Source: Acholoe squamosa
Taxonomy: Eukaryota > Annelida > Polychaeta > Phyllodocida > Polynoidae
Reading direction: 5' to 3'
Assembly: GCA_949317995.1 (NCBI GenBank)
Contig: OX439044.1
Coordinates: forward strand, 20,236,641 to 20,300,640
DNA: 64,000 nucleotides
A program made the translations under genes and the position numbers. Below, piece after piece: positions 21,001 through 32,960 of the stretch; the stretch's first letter is position 1, and each line of letters begins with the position of its first letter. Below the pieces are notes generated by a model. The model had not been told where the DNA came from and did no database searches. It was given only the letters and a program-made list of their open reading frames with translations.

Positions 21001-23400
21001 CTGTTTTTTTCCCCAATAGAAGTTACCCTGCATAAAGTGACTTCTTACGGTGGCCAAATGTGTGGTCAGACTAGTTTTCATGATTATGTTTTCCTCCTCT
21101 TTTCTCGCATTTTTATCTGCCTTCAAGCTAACACCATTATCTATTTGATGGTCAGAATTTTCTCACACTGGGGTGCCATCCATATCAGATAAATGGCCAA
21201 TTTGTGTCTTGCTGACTCGATGTTTGCCTTTTAATGATGCCTGCTGCAACCAAAAGGGCACGCCTTGATCAGCCATTTTTCTGTCTGACCGGCAGACCGT
21301 GCAGACAGCCCTGTGAACTAGTGCGCAGTTGTCACTCCCCTTGCTCCTCATCTTTCTCACCGCCTTTCTTATCCTCTATACAAGCTGGTCTTTCGCCGTC
21401 GTCTTTCTCTACTCCCTTGACTATACTAAAGACCTCACCACCCTCCATTCTCTCTACCAATAGCTTTATACTGGCCAATGTTATTGTTCTTTCTATGAGC
21501 CCCCTATCCCTCGATTATACTCTCTGTGGGGTTACTAGATAGTATACCGTCTCTTTCCTGAAGTCTCTTCTCTCTCTCTTCTGTCACTGCTTCTGTCCCT
21601 TTCGAGTTTATAAAATACTCTGTGGCATTTAACGTCCTCGCTTGTTTTTACACACCAACATGTACTTATTCTATTTCCAAGTATTCCAACCTGAAACCTA
21701 ATGCCCAGAAGAAGCAAACAGACGCCCCTGGCTTCGCTACTGCCACCTGGGTGGCGCCTTGTGAACTATCACCTAGCCTTGGCAGCAGGCAGCTCCATCC
21801 CCAGAGCTGAACAAGCACTTTGGGATCTGGCCTCCAACCCCATCCTCCAGGGCTGATGGGAGCGGCCTGCTCAATAAAGACATCACAGGGCCACGATTGG
21901 TTTAAATATTTCACAAGGTGAATTCGATTATATAATCAGCAGGTGATCAGACACTGGAGGCGTGCATCTCTCACTTCACCACACCCTTGCCATTGACTAC
22001 CACCTACCCACACACACCCCAGGGGGTAAAAAGGGAGATGGAAGTCTATTCTTTTCAGAACTTGAAGTAGAAAAAGAGATGCGAGAAGTGAGTTTTTTGC
22101 CTCTCAGTGGTGGGACCCATAGAGGTTGGTCAATGGGGAGAGAGGGGCCGACTTCGGTTGCACACTCACACACATTGCACAGTCATGGTTCGTTAGAGGA
22201 GGGCCGCTATTGGTTTTGTCGGTGGGCGATATTTAATGTAACGGCTGATTCTATTAACCAGATGGCTACCTTGGTTATGCCTTCCGACCATGCTTCATCG
22301 GGCGCTGGGTGATCGAGCTGCTCCCAAACTGTTACACTCACAGAGACGAGCAGCTCACTAAAATACTGCCACCCTACTAAAGCCACTCAGATCGGATAAT
22401 TTGATCTTTAAAAAAAGTCTGTTTACTCCTCTTCGCCTCAGATTTTATACAATTTAGAGACTGGCGTTACTATTTGTATTACCATGTAAACATGGTCATT
22501 GGGAAAATTGATAAATCAGGTCCATGTCGAATCACTTTGCCATTTTCACGGCTACAAAGTTGGAATCGCAAAAAAAATAATTTTCTTGACCTTGAGATAC
22601 ATTTCTCTACACATTGAATAGGAGAGAAGTAACAATGACACTTCAGCATATTATCTACATTTAGGCATTTATATACGTGTAGGTATAATAGTATTATTTT
22701 ATACAACAATTGTAGCTAATTATTTAGTAACTTTCACCGATGTTGCCTCACTGTGCCTATCAGGCATTGGTAGAATTGAATATTGGGAATGCCTGGCGTT
22801 ATATTGTTTCAGACGCCAAGTCTCTGAGGAGTGACATTACCAGTGGGCCAATTAATTATTGCCAGAGACACTGGGAAGTTCTGGAGGGTTGGGTAAGATC
22901 AATTCCCCTGCCTCCAGTAGGTACAGAAGGTGTTGGCTGTGGTCTCTCCTCCTGGCAGATCCTACCCCTTCCTCATCTCCCTCTCCTAACCCCAAACCAC
23001 CCCTTCCCCTACACACACAGACACATGCATTTATTGGTCCAGTATTGGGGTACCTCAGTGCACATCCCTCCAAGCTACACCTTTGCATCTCTGCCATCCT
23101 CATTGCCTATGAGCTGCTTCTTCTGCAATTGCTGTTTGTGCATGGGCATTCTCCTTTATCTCCTCCTCCTTCCCCTTCTCACACACTTACATTATCCCTT
23201 GAAGGGCCGCATGGCGCCTCCATGTGTATGTTCCGTGGTCTTCCTGGGCCACAATGCAGTACATGTTCTGGCAAATCTTCTTACTAACACTGTATTGGTG
23301 TCGCTATTTATGGTTAACATGTGGCAGTGACGAGCTACACACCAGGGCTGCATCCATGCAGCATACCGACAAATTCACTATGCAAGCCTAAAAGGGTTAA
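21001..23400. other. spacer with pyrimidine-rich open stretches
   Basis: At 22740-23330 two plus-strand frames are open at once (196 and 142 codons) and a minus frame is open in part. This reflects the scarcity of stop codons in the CT-rich sequence, not coding, and no domain is visible. Blocks at 21700-21930 and 22080-22330 are moderately G+C-rich and could be regulatory. Confidence 0.35.
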
Positions 23401-23483
23401 CACTCATTCTCCCTACACATCACTCTCTGCACTCATCATCGGCTGGTCTTTGTTTTCACAGAGTTTCTTCTCATCCAAACTTT

Positions 23484-23495
23484 ATGAATATTCAT
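23484..23495. promoter_or_regulatory. POU homodimer MORE-type palindrome
   Basis: ATGAATATTCAT fits the MORE consensus ATGMATATKCAT exactly and is embedded in the 18-bp perfect palindrome TTTATGAATATTCATAAA (23481-23498). The surrounding 23400-23720 also holds CTTTGATAAG and CTTTGATCC stretches. Binding by a POU factor is an inference from the motif. Confidence 0.5.
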
Positions 23496-23719
23496 AAACT
23501 TGTATTATGCACGCGACCATGGTTGGTAGGATTAGTTTGGTGTAAGATTGCATCTCTTTGATCCTCCATATTCCCCATTAGCTTAATTCCCAACGACTTT
23601 GATAAGACACGCTCTCGTCCTTTCAGTCGCCCCCTCATTCCTTCTTGGGGTCCAGTGGTCAAAAGAATATTGAATTTCTATACAGCCGAAGGTCAATTGA
23701 CTGGGGACAAAATAATTAG

Positions 23720-25257
23720 TAATCTTTCTTATCAACCAATAGGCCAGTCATTTTTGAAAAGGGCAAGTAAGACTCATTACTTTACTACATCTTTGCAATT
23801 CCATCGTTGCTTATACCAAAGCTATAGCTGAAAATTCATGTAAATGCATTGAAAAAAGCTCTAAATTGTCTGGACTTCTTGAAATGTTATAACATTGAAG
23901 AAAAGGGGGATATGGGAGAGGATACCCAACGGGGGGGGGGGTGGCAAGGACGTTTTTTGAGAGGGGGCATACTTTGATATAATACATTTAGCTCCATCTG
24001 ATAATCTGAGGGTCCCTGCCCCCCCTCCTTCGGTGAATTTAAAAAAAAAACTAAAGCAAAAAAAAAACTAAAACAAGAAAATAAAACGTTGGTTTTCTAC
24101 GAGGAGTGATTTTTTTTCTTATTTCAGTTGGATCTTAAGTTGGTGCATGTTCCCCTAGGTATAAGAAGGGTACACTTGAGGAGGGTAGGGGGATAGGTGA
24201 GGTTCACTGGGGTAAATGAGACCAGGGGCGGCGTCTTCTGCGGCCATACCCACACGCAAATGGAGCAAGAGGCGGTGCCAATTTAAGTGCGTCCAGCTCT
24301 GAACAATCTATTTAATCTAACAGGGCTTGATCGTGCTTATGTTTAATGAATCAAATCTCAAGTTGCACACGGCATCGGTCTCGTGCTTCTATTTCTGTGG
24401 GTGATGTTCTTTTATTGCCCACACTTCTGCTATTTGATGTTGCCATAGGAGGAAAGTGCAATGCTCACATTAAGGATGTTTTTAGAAGGGTATATTAATT
24501 CATCGCTGATTCAAATGAGCTCGTCAATGTTTCTCAACAGAGATCTAGGAATCATGATTAAAAGAAGTCACAGTCAGCTCCTTTTCAACTTCAAGAGCCT
24601 CTTTGAAAGTTCTCCTATCGTCTTGTTTTGACAGATATTCATATGGCAAGGGGTAACCCCCAGCTTCCCCGTGTTACAGATCATTTGCAAGTATTCACAT
24701 CCATACCCTGTGATAACCCATTTCCCATATTCATATATTCCCTTTCATTATTCAGTTTAGAGTATTTTCTGGAATACTTGATGAGGTTGCGTGCAACCAA
24801 CATTCTGGCAATGTGAAATATCACAATATGGCCAGCAAATTGATCAGCTACATGGACCGGTTCTATATCAGATGATCTCTATATCAAAGCATGAATCAGA
24901 ATGCTACATTTAAACAACAAATCCGTATATAGACTAGGCCTACAAACAAACAAAAAATACCTACATTTCCATTATAAATAATTTAATTAATTCCAACTAT
25001 ATACAGATCCACGTGGTTCATATTTGATATAGGTGCTTCAGATAAAGTGAGTGAGCAAACTGCAAAGCCCCTTTTTCACCCCTGTATAACATTGATAATG
25101 TGGACACTATTGTGGAATATAGATATTGAACCTAACAAAGCCATGGGGAAAACAACATGAGGTTTCCCCAACCAGATGCACACATGTGACATAGCAGAAA
25201 CAAGTTGGAGAGTGAATTATTGAGTCGCCTTCTTATTGGTCGGCAGTTGCACGTTGC
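23720..25257. other. non-coding spacer
   Basis: It is A+T-rich with a G run at about 23931-23941 and A runs near 24040-24070. A G+C-richer patch at 24200-24330 (GGCGGCGTCTTCTGCGGCC) may be regulatory. No gene was recognised. Confidence 0.35.
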
Positions 25258-25745
25258 ATGGTGTTTCCGCACAATTTGGCGCCATTTCGTGTCGATGTCG
25301 GGCCGCCTCAGTGGACGAGTCAGCGTCAGTTTTTGATGCATTCGTCATCAGGACTTCTTTGTGCTGGCGGCAAGTTCAAAGCGGCCTGTGCCCACGAAAA
25401 TAACACCCCATGGATGGAGCCACCACAAACCCCCACCCCTCTCCTCCTACTTCCCTCCTCCAACCCCAATCCTCTGCCATTAGTCCTTTCCTTCACACAG
25501 CACTCCCTTCACAACCTACGGTGGAGAAATTCCGGCGGGAAACTGCAGCTTGAAGAATGTCCATCGAGTAGGCGACTTTTGCATTCTTGGCTGGTGATGG
25601 GTTGTGTCAGACGCTGTCGTTCTGTTAGTTCTTCGGTTTCGAGATTCATTTCGATCCCTCACGACCCGTCACGTGTGATAGCAATAAGCGCGGGAAACTT
25701 AGCTGACGACATTCGATTGCGCAATTCAAGCGTTCCATCATGAAA
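25258..25745. promoter_or_regulatory. block with three E2F-type sites
   Basis: TTTGGCGCC (25275-25283), GGCGGGAAA (25534-25542) and GCGCGGGAAA (25688-25697) all match the E2F site TTTSSCGC in one orientation or the other. CCGTCACGTGTG near 25670 adds an E-box. The plus-strand frame across the block (161 codons) has no recognisable domain. The motif set is typical of cell-cycle regulated promoters or enhancers, but no transcript start is evident. Confidence 0.4.
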
Positions 25746-26000
25746 GTCGGTCCGCTCAGCCGTGACATGCGCAGTCGTCACTCGTCTCTGGACCGGAAGG
25801 GGAACGTCCAGGTCAGAATGAGAATCAATTTTACGATTGGCTGATTAAAACTCGGATTGATACAATGCTGCGTGTTCATCAATCAAATAACATTGAGACA
25901 GACTTCTGCCTCCCCTAGAGCCTGTGGTCTTTTGGCAAGGCAGCCTTTCCCATTTGTCAGTTAATGGCCTCTGGTACCATGATTACTGTCCCCATATTCT

Positions 26001-26200
26001 NNNNNNNNNNNNNNNNNNNNNNNNNNNNNNNNNNNNNNNNNNNNNNNNNNNNNNNNNNNNNNNNNNNNNNNNNNNNNNNNNNNNNNNNNNNNNNNNNNNN
26101 NNNNNNNNNNNNNNNNNNNNNNNNNNNNNNNNNNNNNNNNNNNNNNNNNNNNNNNNNNNNNNNNNNNNNNNNNNNNNNNNNNNNNNNNNNNNNNNNNNNN
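26001..26200. other. assembly gap
   Basis: There are exactly 200 N. A round number suggests a fixed-size placeholder between contigs, so the true distance, and even the orientation of the two sides, is not shown by the sequence. Translated X runs here are meaningless. Confidence 0.98.
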
Positions 26201-28190
26201 CCCTGCACCTCCTTTCCTCTGCTGTATCCCCATTTCCACTTGCGGAAGCGAACCTGGTTCCCACGCGTCCCAGTAAGTAGCGCTGCAGGGTGGGTGCAGC
26301 CTGTATGTGGAAGGCACCGGCCACTTGAGAGAAACCCTGGGGACGGCCAGCCTTATTGGGTGGTGACTGGTTCTTTGCAGCAGGGGGTGCAGAGTAATTA
26401 TTCCTTCTGGAATGATTAAGAATCAGTCAAAAGTTGACGGTTTGCCTGGGCCTCCCATAGGCAAAATATCTAGCAATTTTACTGTTGATCACACTCTGTT
26501 GAATTCACACAAGTGAAATTTCTCACGCCAATAGTAAGCCCAATTAGAATTATGCTGTATGGGAAAGTTCTTAATACCCCTCTCTGTGTCACTTGCACAC
26601 CTTCATGATATAGAGAATATATCAATGCACTCATTGTAATGCAAACAGCTCTAATATATAAACCATACCAAAGGCTTCCTCTAAAATTCACCATCCTTTA
26701 CATCAGATATACAACTTCTCTATATCGATTCCATATAGCCTACAACTAAGAAAGATAAGTTAAAACAGTAATCGTTATTGCAATCCCAACAGAGGCAATC
26801 ACACAGACCTTCCAGTGAATGATTAGCCGTTCTCTCTATCTATAGGCGGTTATTTCCCATAGTCCGCCAGTCTTAAATCCCAATCCACTGATTCCATTCA
26901 CTCCCACATTGAGTGTCAAGCTACTCATTCATTCACCCAGTAGGTGTGGACATAGAGTAGATGGGCGGCACTGGAGTCTGTGATCACACCGTTCCCGTGG
27001 GATTAAATCAGGTCTCTCACCAGGTAAATTCACACAGACCAAGATATATCGGTGTAAGATTGTGGCTCACTTTCCGGCTCACCAGGTCCGCTTCATTATT
27101 GACATATTCCAGCTAATGACGGGGGCGACAATGACCCCCTCTGTCGGCACCACAATGAGGTTCTGTCCTCTGCCCCTCCTGCCCTCACAATGGTCGCAAG
27201 CCACCCCGCCACCAGGTGGCCTTCTGAAGGCGCCGACAAGGCTGCGGGGTGTTCTTATGAAAGTCATAGCACACCAAGTGGGTGGTCACCTGTGTGCATG
27301 TATGGCATTTGCTAAACTCTGAACGCCAATGCACGTAATCTAAATATCACTATACAAGTTGACATGCAGGTTTTGTCATATGCTTAGATTGGGCAATTCA
27401 TCTTCTTGATTTGAACATTCTATGATAAGCTTTGTAGCTATATAGAGATGGACCTCATTGTATCCCATATACTACGATGTCAACATTGTTGGAATTGTAA
27501 ACGCTATGGGCCCCCATGACACATCCAGGAATTCCATCATCCCAATCATCAGTTTGATATTGTCAATGTTACACAAACTTTCTCAATAACCCTATTCTAT
27601 TCCTAATCCTCACACACCCTCTAACTCTCGACTATGTACATCTGTATGCTGAGGGGGGGGGGGTGTAGCCTATACGTTTAAGATGTTGTCTGTTCATCTT
27701 GATGATGTATATATTTTTCGGACATCATTGGACAGAGCATATGCCTTATGTGAGTATTAGAGACCAACGTCATACCATAGTCTCTATATGATAACAGAAT
27801 ACCAAGCTACATCTGCTAGTTTTACCGCGTGCCTGCTATTAAAGTGGGAACTGCATCTGTCTATTGTTACTTAAAACCTTTGCTTTGTTTCTAAGTACAC
27901 ACCGAGGGCTATCATATCTTCTCCAGACCTGTTTCCCACACAGCCACCCCCCTCCATGCAGTCTCCTTAATGCCCCTCATCTTGCACCGTAGCCAACCCT
28001 CCAACAGGCCGTGTTATCTGGTATTGTTTTTCACGCGTCCCTGGCTGGCGGATCCTGACAACCATATCACCCAACCCTCTCTTTCTGCTCCTGATAGCAG
28101 GAAAAGCCTACCTCCTTCCTACTCCCACCTCACCCTCTCCCTTTTCCCACTCCCGTTCGCCAGTTTTACTATGACAACAGTCTCCCCTTT
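26201..28190. other. non-coding spacer with a CTCF-like site
   Basis: No coding signal was found. A perfect CTCF core lies at 27209-27220, listed separately. A ten-base G run lies at about 27651-27661. G+C-rich patches at 27100-27260 and 27900-28190 are open in more than one frame, without a recognisable product. Confidence 0.35.
27209..27220 (+). promoter_or_regulatory. CTCF-type core, forward
   Basis: CCACCAGGTGGC matches CCASYAGRKGGC at all 12 positions and is preceded by CCG. It is one of four perfect matches in the window. Confidence 0.5.
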
Positions 28191-28196
28191 CATCCG

Positions 28197-28450
28197 CTTA
28201 CCATGGCAACGCATCAAGTCCGCGGCGGGAAAGACGAGACCTGCCAGGATGTGGATCCTTTGATTGGGGTCAGCCGGAAGTCCCTCTTTTATCGCCCACA
28301 GAAGGATGACCTTGAGACCTTCTTCTTGACCTTGGCCGCCTCCAAGGCTTGTCACGTGGCAAGAACGCTCTTTTTCCGGCCGTCACAAATTAGGGCCAGC
28401 ATCCCAGGCACCCCAGAGGAGCAGGTTATGGTAGGGGTATTGCAGATGAT
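28197..28450. promoter_or_regulatory. block with RFX X-box-like and E2F-like sites
   Basis: CTTACCATGGCAAC (28197-28210) is one base from an RFX X-box, and GGCGGGAAA follows at 28224-28232. CAGCCGGAAGT and TTGTCACGTGGC come downstream. Plus-strand ORF 28203-28490 (95 codons) overlaps a minus-strand ORF and has no recognised domain. The block reads as regulatory DNA, though a small unrecognised exon cannot be excluded. Confidence 0.35.
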
Positions 28451-29497
28451 GGGGAGGAAAAGGGTAGGTTGTAAAAGATGCAAGAAATAGTAGACTCCAT
28501 TTGCTTCTGCCTTTACACTTCTTTGTGCAATAGATACAGCACTAACCTAACGATGTCTTCAAGTATATGTACTCTGGTGTGCAGAATTGATCACGTTAGC
28601 GCTCACGAGTCCGGGGTCGTTTGATTTCCATTCCTAACAATTTGACATAAAATGGCTATATAAATGCACATTTCTCACCCCCCCCCCACCCACCGATTGT
28701 CACGAATAGATCGGTAGGAGTACAGATTAGAACCCCATTATAGCTCTTGCCAGCAAGGAGGGTCCCAACATTTTGTCCCAGAGTGGATTCATTGTACATT
28801 TCATATAGGTATGGCTCTTTTCTCTATCAGTGTTTCTCCGTGGAAACAATGGAAGGCATAATACGGCTCATTCTGTACACCTGAAGAGAATCTAAATATC
28901 ACGACAGTGCTTTAGAAAGAATCGTAATATAGCCTTAACATCACATCAGGTTTCTTCCTTTGTATTCTTGATTAAGGGCTGTGAGAGCTGCTTTTAGCTT
29001 ACTGGTCCACTGCAACTTTCCTGGTGCAGAAAAATAGATTACCGGTATATAAGATATTGGGAAAATTAAGATGAGAGAAAGGATCGACTTTGGAAAACGC
29101 GCTATGCATGGTGGTGATTCTCGCGATACTGTAATTATCTCTTAGCCTCGGAGTCTTAAGCCAGTCCCCTGCATGTGCCTCATCCTACAGTCTATACATT
29201 TCCAGCATACACCTCACTCAGCTATAGCGCTTCGACCATGCACACTCCCCTCGCTATGCATCTCCTACTCCCCTCCCCACTGCCATATGCCCGGCTGATT
29301 ACTGGAGGTCCCGTCCAAACAGAAATCTTCATCTCGCAGATTTTCTATATTTCACGGCTCGTCGACATCAGAGGTCCTCTGCAGGCGCGCAATATTTGAT
29401 CGTCTGTCCGGTCGGGTGGACGGTCGGGGCCGGCGGCCGGTGGGCGGTCGTCGGGCGCCGGAGACCTCCCTCACGGATGGCCGGCCACGCTCGGCGA

Positions 29498-29571
29498 CCC
29501 GCCCCTGCCCAATCCCGACCAATTTTGCGCTAAATTCCACATAAAAGCCGCCGACGGTGTATAGGGATTTG
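29498..29571 (+). promoter_or_regulatory. GC-box / CCAAT / CCAAT / TATA promoter candidate
   Basis: CCCGCCCC (29498-29505), CCAAT (29509-29513), CCAAT (29519-29523) and ATAAAAG (29541-29547) lie in that order with spacing typical of a plus-strand core promoter, predicting a start near 29571. They sit at the right edge of a CpG-dense stretch (29380-29560) with GGCCGGCGGCCGG and GGGCGCCGG. No downstream coding exon was recognised within the window. Confidence 0.45.
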
Positions 29572-29629
29572 GAGGGCAGCGGAGACTGAGTGGTCAGGGG
29601 GAGGGGTGGTACGTGCCCTGTGTGTTACA

Positions 29630-29652
29630 GGGTGGGTGGGTGGGTGGGTGGG
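29630..29652 (+). repeat. (GGGT)n G-quadruplex tract
   Basis: Six GGG tracts separated by single T, that is (GGGT)5GGG, are followed by further G-rich sequence to about 29705. Single-base loops make this among the most stable intramolecular parallel G-quadruplex designs. It lies about 60 bp downstream of the predicted transcription start of the 29.5-kb promoter candidate, on the non-template strand. Confidence 0.85.
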
Positions 29653-29705
29653 AGGTGGTAGGTTGTAGGGGTGGTTAGATGGGGGTGGAAGGGTGGGTGG
29701 GGGAG

Positions 29706-32033
29706 TAACGGTTCTATATAGTCTATTCACTATCGCATTAAGATACTGTACGCCGGATACAACGTATTACCCTCGTATGACATTCCCACCTAAAGGGCAC
29801 GCGTTTGCTTTGCATTACATGATAAGAATGCTCTTAACAATCTGGCAAAATGGTCCGTCTAAAATTCATCAATAGTAGCGTGATCAATGAAACAGAAGTG
29901 AAAAGAAATAACGCGTGACCTGATTATGTTCAACATTTCCATATACTACTTACATCTGAAAACTTCGATTGGCAGTCGCAATCGATGAAGATATAGTCAG
30001 ACTTTCATATACCGGGGTATATAACTGAAATAATCTTTTGAAACATTCGATACTCTATGGTAGCTTTTTACTACTGATTGTCCACCGATACAAGTAGGGC
30101 ATTAAAGAAGATTTAAGTAGGGTAACTACAGTATCTCGATTATACGAAACCTGGAGAAATGTCCCATTTCCGTGTACTACTTACAGAAGCTAGCTGGTCA
30201 AATCTGACCTTACCGGCTACAGGCGTGACTGGAACTGGTTCTGTTGACGATAAGAGCTGATAAGATTGGGACCAACGTCCACCTGGAAGTGGGTATTACC
30301 CAGGTACAATGTACCCATTACGGTAGTTTTATCACTGAATATTACCCCAACCAGAAAAAATGAAATGGCGGACGCATTGGGCTACCATAATGAGGCCTAT
30401 AGAGGCTATTTTTAAACCTTTACCTATGTACGCAGGAGTTACTTTCTGGTTATCTTTTGATTGAAATTCATTTATCTCATTTTGGTCGACATTGCAATGT
30501 GTGCAAGGGAATTTGAATCGAAAGGGGATTTTACTAGCTACGTAGGCCCTATAGTTACGTAAGTCACACCAATGGGCTTTCTATAAAGTCTGGCCGATAC
30601 CATTGACATGGAAGACAAATCAATCAACCTGTAGTTCAGTACATCTGTGCAAAAAATGGCTCTGTAAAAGCTTTTTATCAGCTCCCCCTTCTATGGAAAG
30701 TAACGCAATGATGTGGAAATCTATGAATATTGAGATGAATGATAAGGAGACGTCAGGATATGTTTTTTTTTTTTCATGATGAAAGATTATTTTATTGAGT
30801 TTTTACCCATCCTCAATCAGGGCAATAATAGTACACATGATTTCTTTCGTCCTTCTCTACAAAATTTACAGTACATCATAGCTGTGCTCAAGATATTTGT
30901 TAGTTTCCTCATTTATATATAATTGAACACATGTATGTATATATAATAATAACTTTTCCGATACGACTAAGAGCGTCCTTGCTGTGGAAAAGAGAAGTAA
31001 AAGAAACTGTATTCACATAAAATGTACACACTCGCCAACGTATGACGTCACAAGTGTCACGTCAGCATAATGACGTCACCAGGAGTATAACCATAGCTAC
31101 CACATTGACATTTGTAGAGAGTATACAGAAATGTTCAGAATGTATATGTAGTTGAGAAGCACTGTACAACATTGTAGTATGCCCTTGTGCTGCTCTGTTA
31201 TCAGTTACCAGTGAGGCTTTGTTATCAGTTACCAGACAATGTATGTATACAAAGGTTCTGTACATTTATAATAGGAAAAGGGAATGACGTGCATTCATTA
31301 TAACACCCACCTCAATATTACCTTGACTGAACATGACAAAAGCAGACTCCAACTTCACACCGGTCTTGTCTATACAATATACTGACAACCTATAGTCCAT
31401 TTTAATTACAAGCCATGTTAAGTCGTTATGGGCTTACTTATAATTGGCAATCCAGATTTACATGAATTGTGGATAGGCTATACGTGTATGAGGTGAAAGG
31501 CATGCGTTCTGAATTTAAGTAGAATACAATATTCGGCCATAAGACTGCAGTACAGATTTAAATGTTCAAGCACAACACCCACGGTGGGTTCATTTAAAAG
31601 AGGCAGTGTATAACTTATCATGGTCAGAGAAAATATGACTATGCACACTGGTCATTGGGGACTAATTCCTCACCCCACAGTGGAGTAATTCAACGGAACT
31701 ATAACAACGTTAGCCGGCAGTGCCAGGCACAAGCAGGAAGACAGCCAGCTACAGGAACAAGTGCCCTTAAAATGAGTAGTAGAAAAGCTTAACTTATTTG
31801 AGTAGTACCTACAGAGACAAACCCTGAATACATATATTAATAATTGTAATTACAATAAAACTGCGATAAATCTGTTCCCTGTGTGAAACAGCATGCAGAG
31901 ACAATCACAAACGATCCCAGTCGCTGGGTGATATTCCCTGTCGACCACAAGTTGAGTAGATTAGTAGGCAGTAACACAGTCTTGCATAACGAAGGAAACA
32001 CAACGCAATACAGTAAAATATCAACTGTATCTA
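29706..32033. other. A+T-rich spacer
   Basis: No gene, repeat array or strong motif was recognised. TGACGTCAC half and full sites occur near 31044 and 31071. ORFs are short and isolated. Confidence 0.35.
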
Positions 32034-32192
32034 CAGGGGCGTGGGAAGCAAATTTTTATTGGGGGGGGGGGGCAAGTGGGCTAGGGAAGCCCGTCGGTTG
32101 GGGGGGGGCTGCTATATTTTTATATAGGCTTATATAGGGAACCTCCTCATTATTGGGGGGGGGGCAGGGGCCCCCCTTTTCCTAGGCCCCTG
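32034..32192. mobile_element. MITE with CAGGGGC ends and 5-bp target duplication
   Basis: It starts CAGGGGCGTGGGAA and ends with the reverse complement of CAGGGGCCTAGGAAAA. ATCTA flanks both ends (32029-32033 and 32193-32197). The 159-bp interior has three long G runs and a 19-base hairpin segment (32074-32092) also found at the end of another element at 49218-49236. It has no ORF. The ends look hAT-like. Confidence 0.75.
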
Positions 32193-32559
32193 ATCTAATC
32201 ATACTGCTACTAACAGAATAATACTATAAGGTTACAACCGGCTCATGATGTAATGGTTCAGCTTTATATCATGTGGCTTTCAACTTCAGCTTGAGAGGGA
32301 CAATTTCTTAATATTAGATATTGATCATGTCGAAATTTCCCTAAGCTTTGCTCCCATATATATAACGATCATGATGAAAGATAAAATGAGGATGTCATGG
32401 AAATAATTATGCACTTTAGGATAAGCTTTAACAGGGGAGACAAGGGGTGTCTGTGAGTGTAAAGGAGAGAGGGGGTGATAGTAATATGTTTAGCTTGGTT
32501 TTAGAAGGGGGAGTGGTTCACTGTTGCCTGGGGATCACTTGGGGAGATAGTATTGATGA

Positions 32560-32960
32560 CTGCTGCTATCATTTCTGGCCACAAAGGCGAACCCTAAGCC
32601 TGACACCAGATTAATTAATTTCTGCCCGCCACGCCAGAGGTCGTGCCGACCCACCACCGCTTATTAAACGTCACCACTAGGGGGCACCACCCCTGGCCGT
32701 TAATCTTGCATATTAATGAGGTCTCGCGCTCTCACGCGTTATCGTGCGCTAACGAGAGGCACAATTGATAACAACAAGGATGGATTGAAAACAATCAGTT
32801 GCCCCCGCCGCCATAAATATGCTGCCACAATGGACCTGGGCCCTAGAGACTCCAGATAGCGCTAGTAATATGAACGATGATCTCGGCAAATCTCGCCACA
32901 GATCTCGCCGAGAGGGGGCGTGGCGACTCCTTACTGTCCACTCAAGCGGCACATGCGCAC
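32560..32960. promoter_or_regulatory. dense regulatory-looking block with CTCF and POU-type sites
   Basis: The stretch holds ATTAATTAATTT, GCTTATTAAACG, a perfect CTCF core at 32674-32685, TGCATATTAATGAG (32707-32720, close to the POU4 site TGCATAATTAATGAG), CACAATTGATAACAACAAGG (Sox-like ACAA repeats) and CGCCATAAATATG. Such packing of homeodomain, POU and Sox-like sites without coding potential is typical of conserved developmental enhancers. Conservation itself was not tested. Confidence 0.45.
32674..32688 (+). promoter_or_regulatory. CTCF-type core, forward
   Basis: CCACTAGGGGGCACC matches the 12-base core and the following RSY bases except for one position. It is one of the best CTCF-like sites in the window. 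Confidence 0.55.

Noticed and set aside
22740-23330. 196-codon plus-strand ORF as a gene
   Set aside because: A second plus frame is open over the same bases, the sequence is pyrimidine-rich and low in stops, and no domain or splice context is visible.
25924-26419. ORFs spanning the N run
   Set aside because: They exist only because N is translated as X.
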